This document shows, piece by piece, positions 16,737-24,998 of a DNA stretch of 64,000 bases. The stretch spans positions 7,702-71,701 of the forward strand of contig NZ_GG749278.1 of assembly GCF_000160555.1 (NCBI RefSeq). The letters are read 5' to 3'. This DNA is from Centipeda noxia ATCC 43541 (lineage in GTDB: Bacteria > Bacillota > Negativicutes > Selenomonadales > Selenomonadaceae). The position numbers and the translations under genes are program-made. The notes beneath the pieces were generated by a model. It was not told the DNA's origin and did no database searches. It saw only the letters and a program-made list of their open reading frames with translations. The first letter of the stretch is position 1; each line of letters opens with the position of its first letter.

Positions 16737-17999
16737 TTACTCCTCCGCATCACCGTCGAAGAGATATGCATAGCGCTCTTTGAACTCCTCGGGCGTCATA
16801 CGGTAGGCGTTTGCAAGCCCCGGATCATCGAGGTCGCCCTTCTCAATGCGCATCATAAAGCCGCGCGCAATGCGGTAGTGTACGGAATCGATGTTGACCT
16901 TGCGCACCTTCGTCTTGCCCGTCTCTGGGTCACGGATCTCATCGAACCGCATCGGCACAGCCTGGTTGTCCTGGATGGTGATGATCGCGCCTGAGTCGCC
17001 GCTCATCAGGAACTTCACGGCAGAGTAGCCGAGCGAGCGGCAATAGTCAATGTCGTATGCGATCGGAGCCGTGCAGCGCAGTTCGTAGCCGATCTCCTTG
17101 TCAATGATGGTGAGGGCAATGCCGAGCTTCTTCGTCTCGGCGAGCACTGCCTGCTTGAGGATCTCGCCGAAGTCCAGCTCGCTGTAACGAATGTGTCCGT
17201 GCTCATCGGTAACGACACTGCCGAGCTTTGCGAAATCCTCCTCCGCGATCTTTTCAATGACGCCCTCGGCGATAACGGCGACGCCGTAGTTGCGGCCCGT
17301 AAGATAGCGCTTCACAATGGAGCCGGTGATGACGTCGACAACCTGCTGGAGCGGGATCTTATCCTGTGCGAACTCCTCAGGGATGACGGTGATCGCTGCG
17401 CCCGCGCTGCGGCCCATGCCAAGCGCAAGATGGCCTGCCGTGCGCCCCATCGCGATGGTGAAGTACCAACGGTTATTCGTCGTACTCGCGTCCTCCATGA
17501 GATTTTCAATCTCCATCGTACCGAATGCACGCGCTGTCTCGAAGCCGAAGGTCGGCACGCCCTCAGGCAGCGGTAGATCGTTGTCGATGGTCTTAGGGAC
17601 GTGTACAACATTGATCGTGCGTCCCATCTTGCGCGCATATTCGGAGACGGCCATCGAGCTGAACGCGGTATCGTCGCCGCCGATGGTAACAACATGGGTA
17701 ACGCCGAGTTCCGTAAGCGTCTCGACGACGGTACGGAGATCGGATTCCTTCTTCGTCGGATTAAAACGCGACATCTTGAGGATGCAGCCTCCGGTCAGAT
17801 GGATGCGGCTGATGTTCGCCGTCTCGAGGCGCACATAGTTCTTCTCGCCGCGCGCGAGCCGCGAGAATCCGTCGTAAATGCCGAGTACATCCCAGCCATG
17901 GCGCGTCGCCTCACTGGTAACTGCGGAGATAACACTGTTGATGCCGGGCGCGGGGCCGCCTCCGCAGATAATCGCAATCACATTCTTGATACCAATCAT
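16737..17999 (-). CDS. 6-phosphofructokinase, pyrophosphate-type active site
   Basis: Phosphorylates fructose 6-phosphate in glycolysis. It is 420 residues. The phosphate-donor loop reads IGGDDTA and the catalytic loop PKTIDND. In ATP-dependent enzymes such as E. coli PfkA these positions are Gly-rich (GGDGS, PGTIDND), whereas the Asp and Lys seen here are the known determinants of pyrophosphate use. The substrate motif MGRTAGHLA is present. A weak GGAGG lies before the ATG. The gene is monocistronic with its own terminator. Donor specificity is inferred from two residues, so an ATP-using or dual enzyme cannot be excluded. Confidence 0.85.
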   Translation of the reverse strand: MIGIKNVIAIICGGGPAPGINSVISAVTSEATRHGWDVLGIYDGFSRLARGEKNYVRLETANISRIHLTGGCILKMSRFNPTKKESDLRTVVETLTELGVTHVVTIGGDDTAFSSMAVSEYARKMGRTINVVHVPKTIDNDLPLPEGVPTFGFETARAFGTMEIENLMEDASTTNNRWYFTIAMGRTAGHLALGMGRSAGAAITVIPEEFAQDKIPLQQVVDVITGSIVKRYLTGRNYGVAVIAEGVIEKIAEEDFAKLGSVVTDEHGHIRYSELDFGEILKQAVLAETKKLGIALTIIDKEIGYELRCTAPIAYDIDYCRSLGYSAVKFLMSGDSGAIITIQDNQAVPMRFDEIRDPETGKTKVRKVNIDSVHYRIARGFMMRIEKGDLDDPGLANAYRMTPEEFKERYAYLFDGDAEE

Positions 18000-18133
18000 G
18001 AAATCCGCCTCCTTTTTGGAATTGTCTGTACTTTATATAAATTCGACGAGGTGGAATGTTTTCCTTCTCTGTGAAAAATTTTGGTTCCCCATAGGGTCGT
18101 CATTCATGGTGACAGTTTTCCGCAGGTACGGAT

Positions 18134-19411
18134 TCAAGGACGTTTTCTGCTGCGTCGTCCGAGGTTTGTGACAGTCTTTCCCGCCTTCCTTCCGTGCGTA
18201 TGGGATTTCGCGAATTTTTTCCGTCCCCTTGTCTGAGACGCACGAGGCGGACGGGGGGCCCCGTTTCGCGGCTTCTCGGTGCACGTTTTCGGGCGCGGCT
18301 TCTTCTTCGCCGCCGTGCGGCGCAGACGTTCCTTGAGCGCGGCCTCCATCTTCCGCAGCTTCTCGTGCTGATGCGCCGCGACAAGCGTGATCGCCTTCCC
18401 CTGCGCTCCGGCACGCCCCGTACGGCCGATGCGGTGGATGTAGTCTGTCACGGTCGGCGGCAAATCATAGTTGTAGACGTGGGTCACGCCCTCGATGTCG
18501 AGGCCGCGCGCGGCAATGTCGGTCGCACAGAGAATCTGCAGCTTTGCCTCACGGAACCTGCGCAGGACGAATGCCCGCTGCGTCTGCGTGAGGTCGCCGC
18601 TGAGCGCATCGACAAGATAGCCGCGGCGGGCAAGCTCCATCATGACGGTATGCGTACGCTCCTTCGTTGCGCAGAACACCATTGCGAGATAGGGCGCCTC
18701 CTCATTGATGGAGGCACAGAGGCGGTCGATCTTTTCCCCCTCACTCACCGAGAGTGCAATCTGCTCAATGGAGGCGAGCGTCGTCGTCTCCCCTTCAATG
18801 CGGATGTGCGCCGGGTTCGTCATAAATTTCTTCGTAAGGCGCACGATGCGCTCAGGCATTGTCGCTGAGAAAAGCGCGAGCTGATAGTCCTGTGCCGCAC
18901 AGCCAAGAAGGCTTTCCACGTCCTCAATGAAGCCCATCTTAAGCATTTCATCCGCCTCATCAAGAACGATTTTGTTCACGCTGCCGAGTGCAAGCGTGCC
19001 GCGCCGCACATGGTCGAGCAGGCGGCCGGGCGTGCCGATGACGAGCTGCGGGCGGCGGCGCAGCTTCTCCTTCTGCCGCTCGATATCCGCACCTCCGTAG
19101 ATGACGATCGTCCCGATGCCGAGCGGCTCTCCAAGCGGTTCCGCCACACGGGCAATCTGGATCGCAAGTTCGCGCGTCGGTGCGATGACCAGTGCCTGTG
19201 CTACCGTTCCCTGCGGCTTGATCTTCTCAAGCAGCGGCAGGAGGAACGAGAGTGTCTTGCCCGTACCAGTCTGTGCCTGCGCGATCACATCCCGTCCTGC
19301 GCGCATCGGCGGGATCGCCTGCTCCTGCACGGGGGTCGGCTCCGTAATGCCCTGTCTTTGGAGAAGCGCTGTCAGCACCTCCGAGACGCCGAGCGCATCA
19401 AATTTCATCAT
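18134..19411 (-). CDS. DEAD-box ATP-dependent RNA helicase
   Basis: Unwinds structured RNA (ribosome assembly, cold adaptation or mRNA decay). Motifs in order: Q motif FDALGVSEVL...GITEPTPVQEQAIP; Walker A AQTGTGKT; PTRELAIQ; TPGRLLDH; Walker B VLDEADEML; FSATMPE; then the second RecA domain with ATDIAARGLD and HRIGRTGRAG. A basic tail of about 60 residues (KKKPRPKTC to RSRKRP) probably binds RNA. It is about 425 residues. The start overlaps the map stop (ATGATGA), which gives coupling. It resembles CshA/DeaD, but I cannot assign a specific subfamily. Confidence 0.93.
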   Translation of the reverse strand: MMKFDALGVSEVLTALLQRQGITEPTPVQEQAIPPMRAGRDVIAQAQTGTGKTLSFLLPLLEKIKPQGTVAQALVIAPTRELAIQIARVAEPLGEPLGIGTIVIYGGADIERQKEKLRRRPQLVIGTPGRLLDHVRRGTLALGSVNKIVLDEADEMLKMGFIEDVESLLGCAAQDYQLALFSATMPERIVRLTKKFMTNPAHIRIEGETTTLASIEQIALSVSEGEKIDRLCASINEEAPYLAMVFCATKERTHTVMMELARRGYLVDALSGDLTQTQRAFVLRRFREAKLQILCATDIAARGLDIEGVTHVYNYDLPPTVTDYIHRIGRTGRAGAQGKAITLVAAHQHEKLRKMEAALKERLRRTAAKKKPRPKTCTEKPRNGAPRPPRASQTRGRKKFAKSHTHGRKAGKTVTNLGRRSRKRP

Positions 19412-20280
19412 GATGAGAGCACCTCTGCGCCGGTCTCCGTGATGAGGATGGTCTTTTCCCACTGCGCTGACAAGCTGCGGTCCTTTGTCCGCACCGTCCA
19501 TCCGTCCTCCGCGTCCACCGTCACATCATAATCGCCTGCGTTGATCATGGGCTCGACCGTAAATACCATGCCGGGCACCATAAGCATCCCCGTGCCCGCC
19601 TCGCCTTCGTGCGGAACAAACGGTTCCATGTGGAAGTCCTTGCCGACGCCGTGCCCGCCGAGGGCGGTGACAACGGAGTAGCCGTTCGCATGCGCCCAGT
19701 CGCCGCACGCTGCACTCACGTCACCGAGGAAGTGCCACGGACGCGCCGCCGCAATGCCGCGCTCCATGCACTCCTTCGTCACCTGCACGAGACGCTCCGC
19801 CGCCGCGGGCACCTTTCCCACGAGATACATACGGGAAGCATCCGCATAGTAGCCGTCAACAATCACGGTGGAGTCGACGTTGACAATATCCCCCTCTTTG
19901 AGGACATCCTTCTTTGACGGAATCCCGTGGCAGACCACATTGTTGATTGATGTGCAGATGCTCTTCGGGAACCCCTCGAACCCGAGGCAGGCCGGAATGC
20001 CGCCTCTCTCAACGATGTAGTCATGTGCCGCGCGGTCAAGTGACTCCGTATCGGTGCCGGGGCGCACAAGCGTCTCCATGAGATCGAGCACGCCGTCGTT
20101 GATGACCGCGGCCCGGCGGATCCCCTCGATGTCCGCAGCGTTGTTGATGATCTTGCGCGGCGGGCGCACCTGCCCCTTCAGCACATCGTACCGGATGGAT
20201 GCAATACGATCGTCAAAGTCTTCATGGCACTTTTTATATTTCTTTCCGCTGCCGCACCAGCATAGCTCGTTTCGGTTCAT
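19408..20280 (-). CDS. map: Methionine aminopeptidase with N-terminal SEC-C zinc motif
   Basis: Removes the initiator Met from nascent proteins. It is 290 residues from ATG 20280 behind AAAGGAAGAGGA. An SEC-C motif opens the protein (MNRNELCWCGSGKKYKKCH), a small zinc finger also found on SecA and thought to bind ribosomes. The metal-dependent pita-bread domain follows, with ligands in VNVDSTVIVDGYYAD, GHGVGKDFH and TVEPMI. Codons upstream of 20280 in the same frame are antisense to a deacetylase and not part of the gene. The stop overlaps the helicase start. Confidence 0.95.
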   Translation of the reverse strand: MNRNELCWCGSGKKYKKCHEDFDDRIASIRYDVLKGQVRPPRKIINNAADIEGIRRAAVINDGVLDLMETLVRPGTDTESLDRAAHDYIVERGGIPACLGFEGFPKSICTSINNVVCHGIPSKKDVLKEGDIVNVDSTVIVDGYYADASRMYLVGKVPAAAERLVQVTKECMERGIAAARPWHFLGDVSAACGDWAHANGYSVVTALGGHGVGKDFHMEPFVPHEGEAGTGMLMVPGMVFTVEPMINAGDYDVTVDAEDGWTVRTKDRSLSAQWEKTILITETGAEVLSS

Positions 20281-20377
20281 TCCTCTTCCTTTCATAGATG
20301 CTTTACCTCTCGTATTATAGACCGAAAATGTATTTTTATCAAAGCTTTTTCCTGCCGAACCAGCACATGCAGAGTGC

Positions 20378-20406
20378 TTGACATAAGGCGAGGTATCGGC
20401 TACACT
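20378..20406 (+). promoter_or_regulatory. Promoter of the polysaccharide deacetylase gene
   Basis: TTGACA and TACACT are separated by 17 bases, 37 bases before the TTG start. Confidence 0.78.
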
Positions 20407-20442
20407 GGTCGCGGTATGGATTCTAAAAAGAAGGTAATTTAA

Positions 20443-21288
20443 TTGAAATTCTCTCCTAAGCGGCTCATATTGATCCTCCTCTGCGTGTTCGGGCTCCTTG
20501 CCGCAGCAGTCTTTGTCGGGATGGCTTCTGCCCCCGGCGTTCCGGTCCTCAACTATCATCAGGTCGAGGATAAGGACGGAAACCCGCTCACCCTGTGGAC
20601 GGACCAGTTCGAGGCGCAGATGGCCTATCTTGCTGCCGAGGGATACACGACGATCACCATCGACGAGATGATGGACGCCTATGAACACGGAACGCCGCTG
20701 CCGGAAAAACCGGTCATTATTACGTTCGATGACGGCTATGCCGACAACTATGAGAACGCCTATCCCATTCTGAAGAAGTACGGATTCAAAGCGACTATCT
20801 TCCTCATCTACGATTTCACGAACACCTACCCGAACTATCTGACATGGGATCAGATTGCGGAGATGAAAGAGTCCGGGCTGATCCGCTTCGAAAGCCACAC
20901 GATGACGCATGCAAATCTGGCAGAGCTCACATCCATCGATGACCTGCGTCACGAGATTGCAGACTCGCATGATCTGCTCTCCGAGAAGCTCGGCTATGAC
21001 ATGCACTACATCGCCTATCCCGGCGGCCGCGTCAACGCAGAGATCGAGGAGATCACACGCGCGGCCGGATATCGGGGCGGCTTCACCGTTCACTACGGCC
21101 TCTCCACGCCGTCCGAAGGCGTCTATCAGATGGACCGCATCCCGATCTTCGGCGCAAACATGCATACCCTGAGCCGCTTCAAACTGCGCCTCGCCTTTGC
21201 GCCGCTCATTGCCCCACTCGAGGATCTGCGGCTGGATTGCCGCGCATGGGGTCTTCCCTGGCTCGCCAACTGTATGCCCATCCCCTGA
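20443..21288 (+). CDS. Membrane-anchored polysaccharide deacetylase (CE4/NodB fold)
   Basis: Probably N- or O-deacetylates a cell-envelope glycan. A single N-terminal hydrophobic segment (about 7-27) anchors it or acts as a signal peptide. The NodB domain follows: TFDDGYADN holds the catalytic Asp and a metal Asp, and SHTMTHANL supplies the metal His pair. IAYPGGR is the third motif. It is 281 residues. It starts at TTG 20443 with AAGGT upstream. It is monocistronic, divergent from map. The substrate (peptidoglycan, poly-GlcNAc or another glycan) cannot be read from sequence. Confidence 0.9.
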   Translation: MKFSPKRLILILLCVFGLLAAAVFVGMASAPGVPVLNYHQVEDKDGNPLTLWTDQFEAQMAYLAAEGYTTITIDEMMDAYEHGTPLPEKPVIITFDDGYADNYENAYPILKKYGFKATIFLIYDFTNTYPNYLTWDQIAEMKESGLIRFESHTMTHANLAELTSIDDLRHEIADSHDLLSEKLGYDMHYIAYPGGRVNAEIEEITRAAGYRGGFTVHYGLSTPSEGVYQMDRIPIFGANMHTLSRFKLRLAFAPLIAPLEDLRLDCRAWGLPWLANCMPIP

Positions 21289-21313
21289 GCATGCTGAGAA
21301 AAATCTGTATAAG

Positions 21314-21344
21314 TTGGGACAGCATTTGAAAAATATGCTATAAT
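21314..21344 (+). promoter_or_regulatory. Extended -10 promoter of the small gene at 21380
   Basis: TATAAT preceded by TG at the extended position (ATGCTATAAT), with a weak TTGGGA 19 bases further up. It lies 36 bases before the start codon. Confidence 0.65.
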
Positions 21345-21379
21345 ATAGGCACTGTTTATTGTATGAAGGAGGACTTTTC

Positions 21380-21580
21380 ATGGATTTTGAAGCATTGGTC
21401 AAGGCAAAATTTGATGAAGCATATGCATCGTCAGAGCATCCGAAAAAATTCTTCCTCACGGAAAACGGCCGCGGCGTCGTCGACGGCGGCGAGATGTACA
21501 ATGCGCTGCTTCAGGATGTACTCGACGTCGTGCAGAAGGCAATCGTCGGCATTTTGAAGGACAGCCATCATACACATTGA
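21380..21580 (+). CDS. Small conserved-looking protein of unknown function
   Basis: A 66-residue soluble protein, MDFEALVKAKFDEAY... to ...KDSHHTH, with an excellent AAGGAGG site and its own promoter and terminator, so it is surely expressed. A short Gly-rich turn (NGRGVVDGGEMY) is followed by an amphipathic helix (ALLQDVLDVVQKAIVGIL). The His-rich end could bind metal, but that is speculation. I do not recognise the family. Confidence 0.75.
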   Translation: MDFEALVKAKFDEAYASSEHPKKFFLTENGRGVVDGGEMYNALLQDVLDVVQKAIVGILKDSHHTH

Positions 21581-21592
21581 CAACAGACACAC

Positions 21593-21636
21593 AAAGAAGC
21601 GGCTGCATGTCAGATGCAGCCGCTTCTTTTATTTTT
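21593..21636. terminator. Bidirectional terminator between convergent genes
   Basis: The stem AAGAAGCGGCTGCAT/ATGCAGCCGCTTCTT has a 5-base loop and is flanked by A and T runs. It serves the small gene and the convergent GH32 gene. Confidence 0.9.
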
Positions 21637-23101
21637 ATGATATTCTCTCGTAGTGAAACGGTTCAAGCTCCCAGAGCACACCTGAGAGTGCTGTCATATC
21701 CACATCGGAGAAGATGCGCAGCATCGGGCGGATGTTCTTCTCCGGGAAGACGGCAATCGCCGCCGCCTCCTCCCCGTGCTGGAAGAACACCTCCACGGCG
21801 CTGTGATCGACGTACATGCGCAGGGACAGCGTATGCTCGGCATAGAGTTTGAAGGTGCGGGTGCCGCGTCCGCCAAGCTTCATGCCGCTGCGGTCAATGG
21901 TCATGACCTGTTCCAGCCGGTTATAGCGCAGGACCAGCTTTTCAAGCCCAAAGACCAGTTCCACAGAGATGGTGTACGCATCCCCCATCGTCAGATCAAG
22001 GATGATCTCCGTAAGGTCATAGAGCGTCGTACTGAACGAGTTCTCCCCCTCCGCCTCAAGCGCGCGTTCCGTCTCGCGGTGGCGCAGGGCCTTCAGCTCG
22101 TGCGCCGGCTCGGAGAATATATGCCCCTGCCGGAGCGTCAGCACGCGCGGCAAAGTCAGGCTGTGCATCCAGCCCTCCTCCCGGGTCGGGTATTCCTCCT
22201 CGCGGTCTGGCATCCCCATCCAGCCGATCAGGATATGCCGTCCTTCGTGCGTCAGAATCTGCGGCGCATAGAAGTCAAAGCCATGGTCGAGCTCCTTGAA
22301 GCGCCCGTGCATGAGCATCTCCATCGCGTCCATAGAGGCATGTCCCACGATATACCCTGCCTGATAGACGTTCTGTCGGTCGTATGCACGCGCCTCCACA
22401 CCCTGCGGGCAAAATGCGAGCACATCATAGTCGCCGAAGGAGAGCAGGTTCGGACACTCCCACATATAGCCGAAATCCTTCAGCTGCGTCCGGAATTCCC
22501 CGAGGAACATCCAGCCGTCCGCCGTCTCCCGGTAGACAAGCACACAGCCGCGCTTCTCCTCTGTCTGTGCGCCGATGACAAGGTGACGGGTACCGCGCCA
22601 GTCAAATAGATAGGGGTCGCGAAAATGTGCCGTAAAGCCCGGAGGAGGACCGTCGATAATGATCTCTTCCTTCTTCACTGCGCCCGCTGCCTTCGTATAG
22701 GTGCCGAAACGCTGTACGGACCTCCGATTGCCTGCTTCATCCTTCGCATTGCATGTGTAGAGAACACGCAGGCGCCCTTCCTCCTCTGCGGCGCAGCCCG
22801 AGTAGCAGCCGTCCTTGTCATGTTCATCCGTCGGCCAGAGCGCCAGATGCGGAACGGCATAGGTGCAGAAATCCCGCGTCTTCGTATGCGCCCACGACTT
22901 ATTCTTATGCGCACAGCCGAAGGGATTCCACTGGTAAAAAATATGGTAGGCGCCGTTGTGGTAGGTCAGCCCGTTCGGGTCGTTGATGAGGCCAAACGGC
23001 ATCTCCAGATGAAAGCGGTTGTGCCAGCGGTGCGTGAAGGGAAAGCCCTCCGCAAGGCGGGCGTCAATTGCGCTCTTGTCAAAATTCTCCACAGTGCTCA
23101 C
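21635..23101 (-). CDS. Sucrose-6-phosphate hydrolase / beta-fructofuranosidase (GH32)
   Basis: Hydrolyses sucrose or sucrose 6-phosphate in the cytoplasm (no signal peptide). The five-bladed propeller has the nucleophile motif NDPNG at about 40-44, the transition-state FRDP at about 160 and the acid/base WECPN at about 215. The C-terminal beta-sandwich follows. It is 488 residues, standard. It starts with GTG overlapping the TGA of a predicted micropeptide (GTGA), so it is translated by coupling. No sucrose PTS or regulator is adjacent, so the uptake route is not visible. Confidence 0.92.
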   Translation of the reverse strand: MSTVENFDKSAIDARLAEGFPFTHRWHNRFHLEMPFGLINDPNGLTYHNGAYHIFYQWNPFGCAHKNKSWAHTKTRDFCTYAVPHLALWPTDEHDKDGCYSGCAAEEEGRLRVLYTCNAKDEAGNRRSVQRFGTYTKAAGAVKKEEIIIDGPPPGFTAHFRDPYLFDWRGTRHLVIGAQTEEKRGCVLVYRETADGWMFLGEFRTQLKDFGYMWECPNLLSFGDYDVLAFCPQGVEARAYDRQNVYQAGYIVGHASMDAMEMLMHGRFKELDHGFDFYAPQILTHEGRHILIGWMGMPDREEEYPTREEGWMHSLTLPRVLTLRQGHIFSEPAHELKALRHRETERALEAEGENSFSTTLYDLTEIILDLTMGDAYTISVELVFGLEKLVLRYNRLEQVMTIDRSGMKLGGRGTRTFKLYAEHTLSLRMYVDHSAVEVFFQHGEEAAAIAVFPEKNIRPMLRIFSDVDMTALSGVLWELEPFHYERIS

Positions 23102-23196
23102 TCCTCAGGACGAAAGAAGACGAAGATCAGACCAAACGCAGCGAGAAAACTGACGATGTTGACGAAAATATATGCAGAAAGATGGTCAGAACGCAC
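23098..23196 (-). CDS. Predicted 32-residue membrane micropeptide ahead of the GH32 gene
   Basis: A short frame starting at GTG 23196 with GGAGA upstream and ending in TGA overlapping the GH32 start. It encodes one strongly hydrophobic helix (SAYIFVNIVSFLAAFGLIFVF) and the tail FRPEE. It sits inside the transcript from the promoter at 23234-23262. It could be a functional small membrane protein, a translational coupler, or a relic of the end of a lost sugar transporter. An in-frame extension to 23358 lies mostly upstream of the promoter. Confidence 0.45.
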   Translation of the reverse strand: MRSDHLSAYIFVNIVSFLAAFGLIFVFFRPEE

Positions 23197-23233
23197 ATTG
23201 AGTCTCCGCACGATCCGGTTTCTTCTAAATAAA

Positions 23234-23262
23234 AGTGTACTAATTTCCTTTTCTGTTGTCAA
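23234..23262 (-). promoter_or_regulatory. Promoter of the micropeptide-GH32 operon
   Basis: TTGACA and TACACT are separated by 17 bases on the minus strand, about 40 bases before the GTG at 23196. Confidence 0.75.
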
Positions 23263-23284
23263 TGCGCACGGCCGGTGAAAAGAT

Positions 23285-23313
23285 TTTACAACGCGAAAAC
23301 CATGTGATAGAAT
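23285..23313 (+). promoter_or_regulatory. Promoter of the PTS IIA gene
   Basis: TTTACA and TAGAAT are separated by 17 bases, 47 bases before the ATG at 23361. It diverges from the GH32 promoter. Confidence 0.72.
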
Positions 23314-23360
23314 GGTTAAGGGAAATTCATAAATCCGGAGCACCTGGGGAGGAATCATAT

Positions 23361-23723
23361 ATGAATGTAAAGTATGAGGGTACCGTCACGGCTATCGGCA
23401 AGTTGGCGCGCAAGTTCCTCGAGACCAACAACAGTGTTATTCTGCTCGATGAAGGCGCTCATCCGAACCTCGCCGAGATGGTTGTCGAGCATACGCCCGG
23501 CGAACTCAAGGGAGATATTGCCGTCGGCGACACGTTCTCGCTCGGAAAGCAGAAATACAAGGTCACACGCATTGGAGAGAACGTGAACGACACGATCCGC
23601 GAGAGCGGACACTGCACCCTCCTCTTCAATGCAAAGGGATCAATGCCGGGGCAGATCGAACTGGAAGGAGGCGCCGTTCCTCCGCTCTCACAGGGTCAGA
23701 AATTCGCCTTTGCAGGAAAATAA
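23361..23723 (+). CDS. PTS glucitol/sorbitol-type IIA component, orphan
   Basis: A 120-residue phosphocarrier domain of the glucitol family: VKYEGTVTAIGKLARKFLE, then ILLDEGAHPNLAEMVVEHTPG, where a His would be the phosphorylation site, then YKVTRIGENVNDTIRESGHC. It starts at ATG 23361 behind GGGAGGA. No IIB, IIC or sorbitol-6-phosphate dehydrogenase is next to it, and it has its own promoter and terminator. It may serve a distant transporter or act as a regulatory phosphocarrier. Confidence 0.82.
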   Translation: MNVKYEGTVTAIGKLARKFLETNNSVILLDEGAHPNLAEMVVEHTPGELKGDIAVGDTFSLGKQKYKVTRIGENVNDTIRESGHCTLLFNAKGSMPGQIELEGGAVPPLSQGQKFAFAGK

Positions 23724-23739
23724 CAGACGGCATAAAAGG

Positions 23740-23776
23740 CCGGCCGCACATCACTGCGATGTGCGGCCGTTTTTTG
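23740..23776. terminator. Terminator between the convergent IIA and pilC genes
   Basis: The stem CGGCCGCACATC/GATGTGCGGCCG has a 5-base loop and is followed by TTTTTT on the plus strand. Confidence 0.88.
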
Positions 23777-23783
23777 ATGCCCC

Positions 23784-24998
23784 CTACATCAACGCATCCA
23801 TTGCGTCAAAGACGGGCAGCAGGAAAGAAAGCACGGCAAAGAAGATCACAGCCGCGATAAAGACGGTCATCACGGGTTCGGCAAGCGCTTCCATACGCGC
23901 TGCGTACTGCGCCGATCTGCGCTGACAATAGTCCGCCGTCTGCCAGAGCAGGCGTTCGAGATCGCCCGCGGCATCCCCCGCCGCAAGCATGCCGCGCACA
24001 AGGATCGGCAGATACGGATCCCGCGCCGTCGTCTGCGCAAACGTCCGCCCCTGCAGGAGTCCCTGCTCGATCTGTACAAGGCGATGCGAAAGTGCACGGT
24101 TCTGTGTGACGGAACGCGCAAGGCTCACAGCACGATCCAGACGAATCCCGCTGCGCATGAGAATGGCAAGCGTACGCAGGATCATGCGCCACTCCGCAAG
24201 ACATATGAATGTACCGAGTACGGGAATGCGCAGGAGCAGCTCATCCAAGCGAAACCGCACCTTCGGCATGCGCAGCAGCGCTGCAGCGGCGGCGAAAACC
24301 ACGGCAATACTGAGAGGAATGAGATAAGGCTCTGCAGCAGCAATATCAGAGAGCGTGAGGAGCAGCTGCGTAGGCAGAGGTACTTCGGCGCGCAGATCGC
24401 GCAGGAGCGCAGCGAAGATCGGCAGAACGAATATTGTCATGAGCAGCAGCGATGCCGTCGCCGCAGCGAGCAAAAAAAGAGGATAAGCAAGCGCACTCCG
24501 CAAAGATTCGCGCATAACATGGCCTTCTGTAAGAAATTCGGCCGTCTCCCGCAGGATCACATCGAGCGTACCGCTCTCCTCCGCCGCGCGCACCATGCCG
24601 ACAACACTCGGCGCGAACGCCTGTGGATGCATCTCCATCGCCTGCGACAGCGCCGTTCCGCGCGTCACCGACCGATGCAGCTCCGCGACAAGTTTTCCAT
24701 AGGCAGCCGAGGAAGCCTTCGCCGCTTCCGCGAGACGTGCAAGCGCCTCATGGACAGGCATGCCTGCCTGGAGAAGAGCCGCCGATTCATGAAAGAATGC
24801 AATCCTCTCCTCCGCCGTGATGTTGCTGCGCATACGCAGGAACGACGGCAGATGAAATTCCCTCCGTTCCTCAAGACGTACGACCATTCTGCCCTGCGCC
24901 GCAAGCGCCCGCACTGCCGCGGGCGCACTCTCGGCCGCAAGATGCCCGCGCACCTCTGCTCCATCCGTCGTGCGGGCACGATAGGAGAATGTCCTCAT
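23784..24998 (-). CDS. pilC: Type IV pilus / type II secretion inner-membrane platform protein (PilC/GspF)
   Basis: Polytopic platform on which the assembly ATPases act. Two GspF domains are visible. The first is at about 65-190 (HESAALLQAGMPVHEALARL) and the second at about 270-395 (LRTLAILMRSGIRLDRAV). They are separated by hydrophobic helices, with a final transmembrane segment (VFIAAVIFFAVLSFLLPVF). It is 404 residues, full length. It starts by a 4-base overlap with pilT. It is last in the operon; no pilin, PilM-O or PilQ gene is adjacent. Confidence 0.88.
   Translation of the reverse strand: MRTFSYRARTTDGAEVRGHLAAESAPAAVRALAAQGRMVVRLEERREFHLPSFLRMRSNITAEERIAFFHESAALLQAGMPVHEALARLAEAAKASSAAYGKLVAELHRSVTRGTALSQAMEMHPQAFAPSVVGMVRAAEESGTLDVILRETAEFLTEGHVMRESLRSALAYPLFLLAAATASLLLMTIFVLPIFAALLRDLRAEVPLPTQLLLTLSDIAAAEPYLIPLSIAVVFAAAAALLRMPKVRFRLDELLLRIPVLGTFICLAEWRMILRTLAILMRSGIRLDRAVSLARSVTQNRALSHRLVQIEQGLLQGRTFAQTTARDPYLPILVRGMLAAGDAAGDLERLLWQTADYCQRRSAQYAARMEALAEPVMTVFIAAVIFFAVLSFLLPVFDAMDALM

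Noticed and set aside
20281-21501. Long N-terminal extension of the methionine aminopeptidase frame (697 codons in total)
   Set aside because: The upstream part is antisense to the polysaccharide deacetylase, has no domain, and the SEC-C motif with a good ribosome site begins at 20280.
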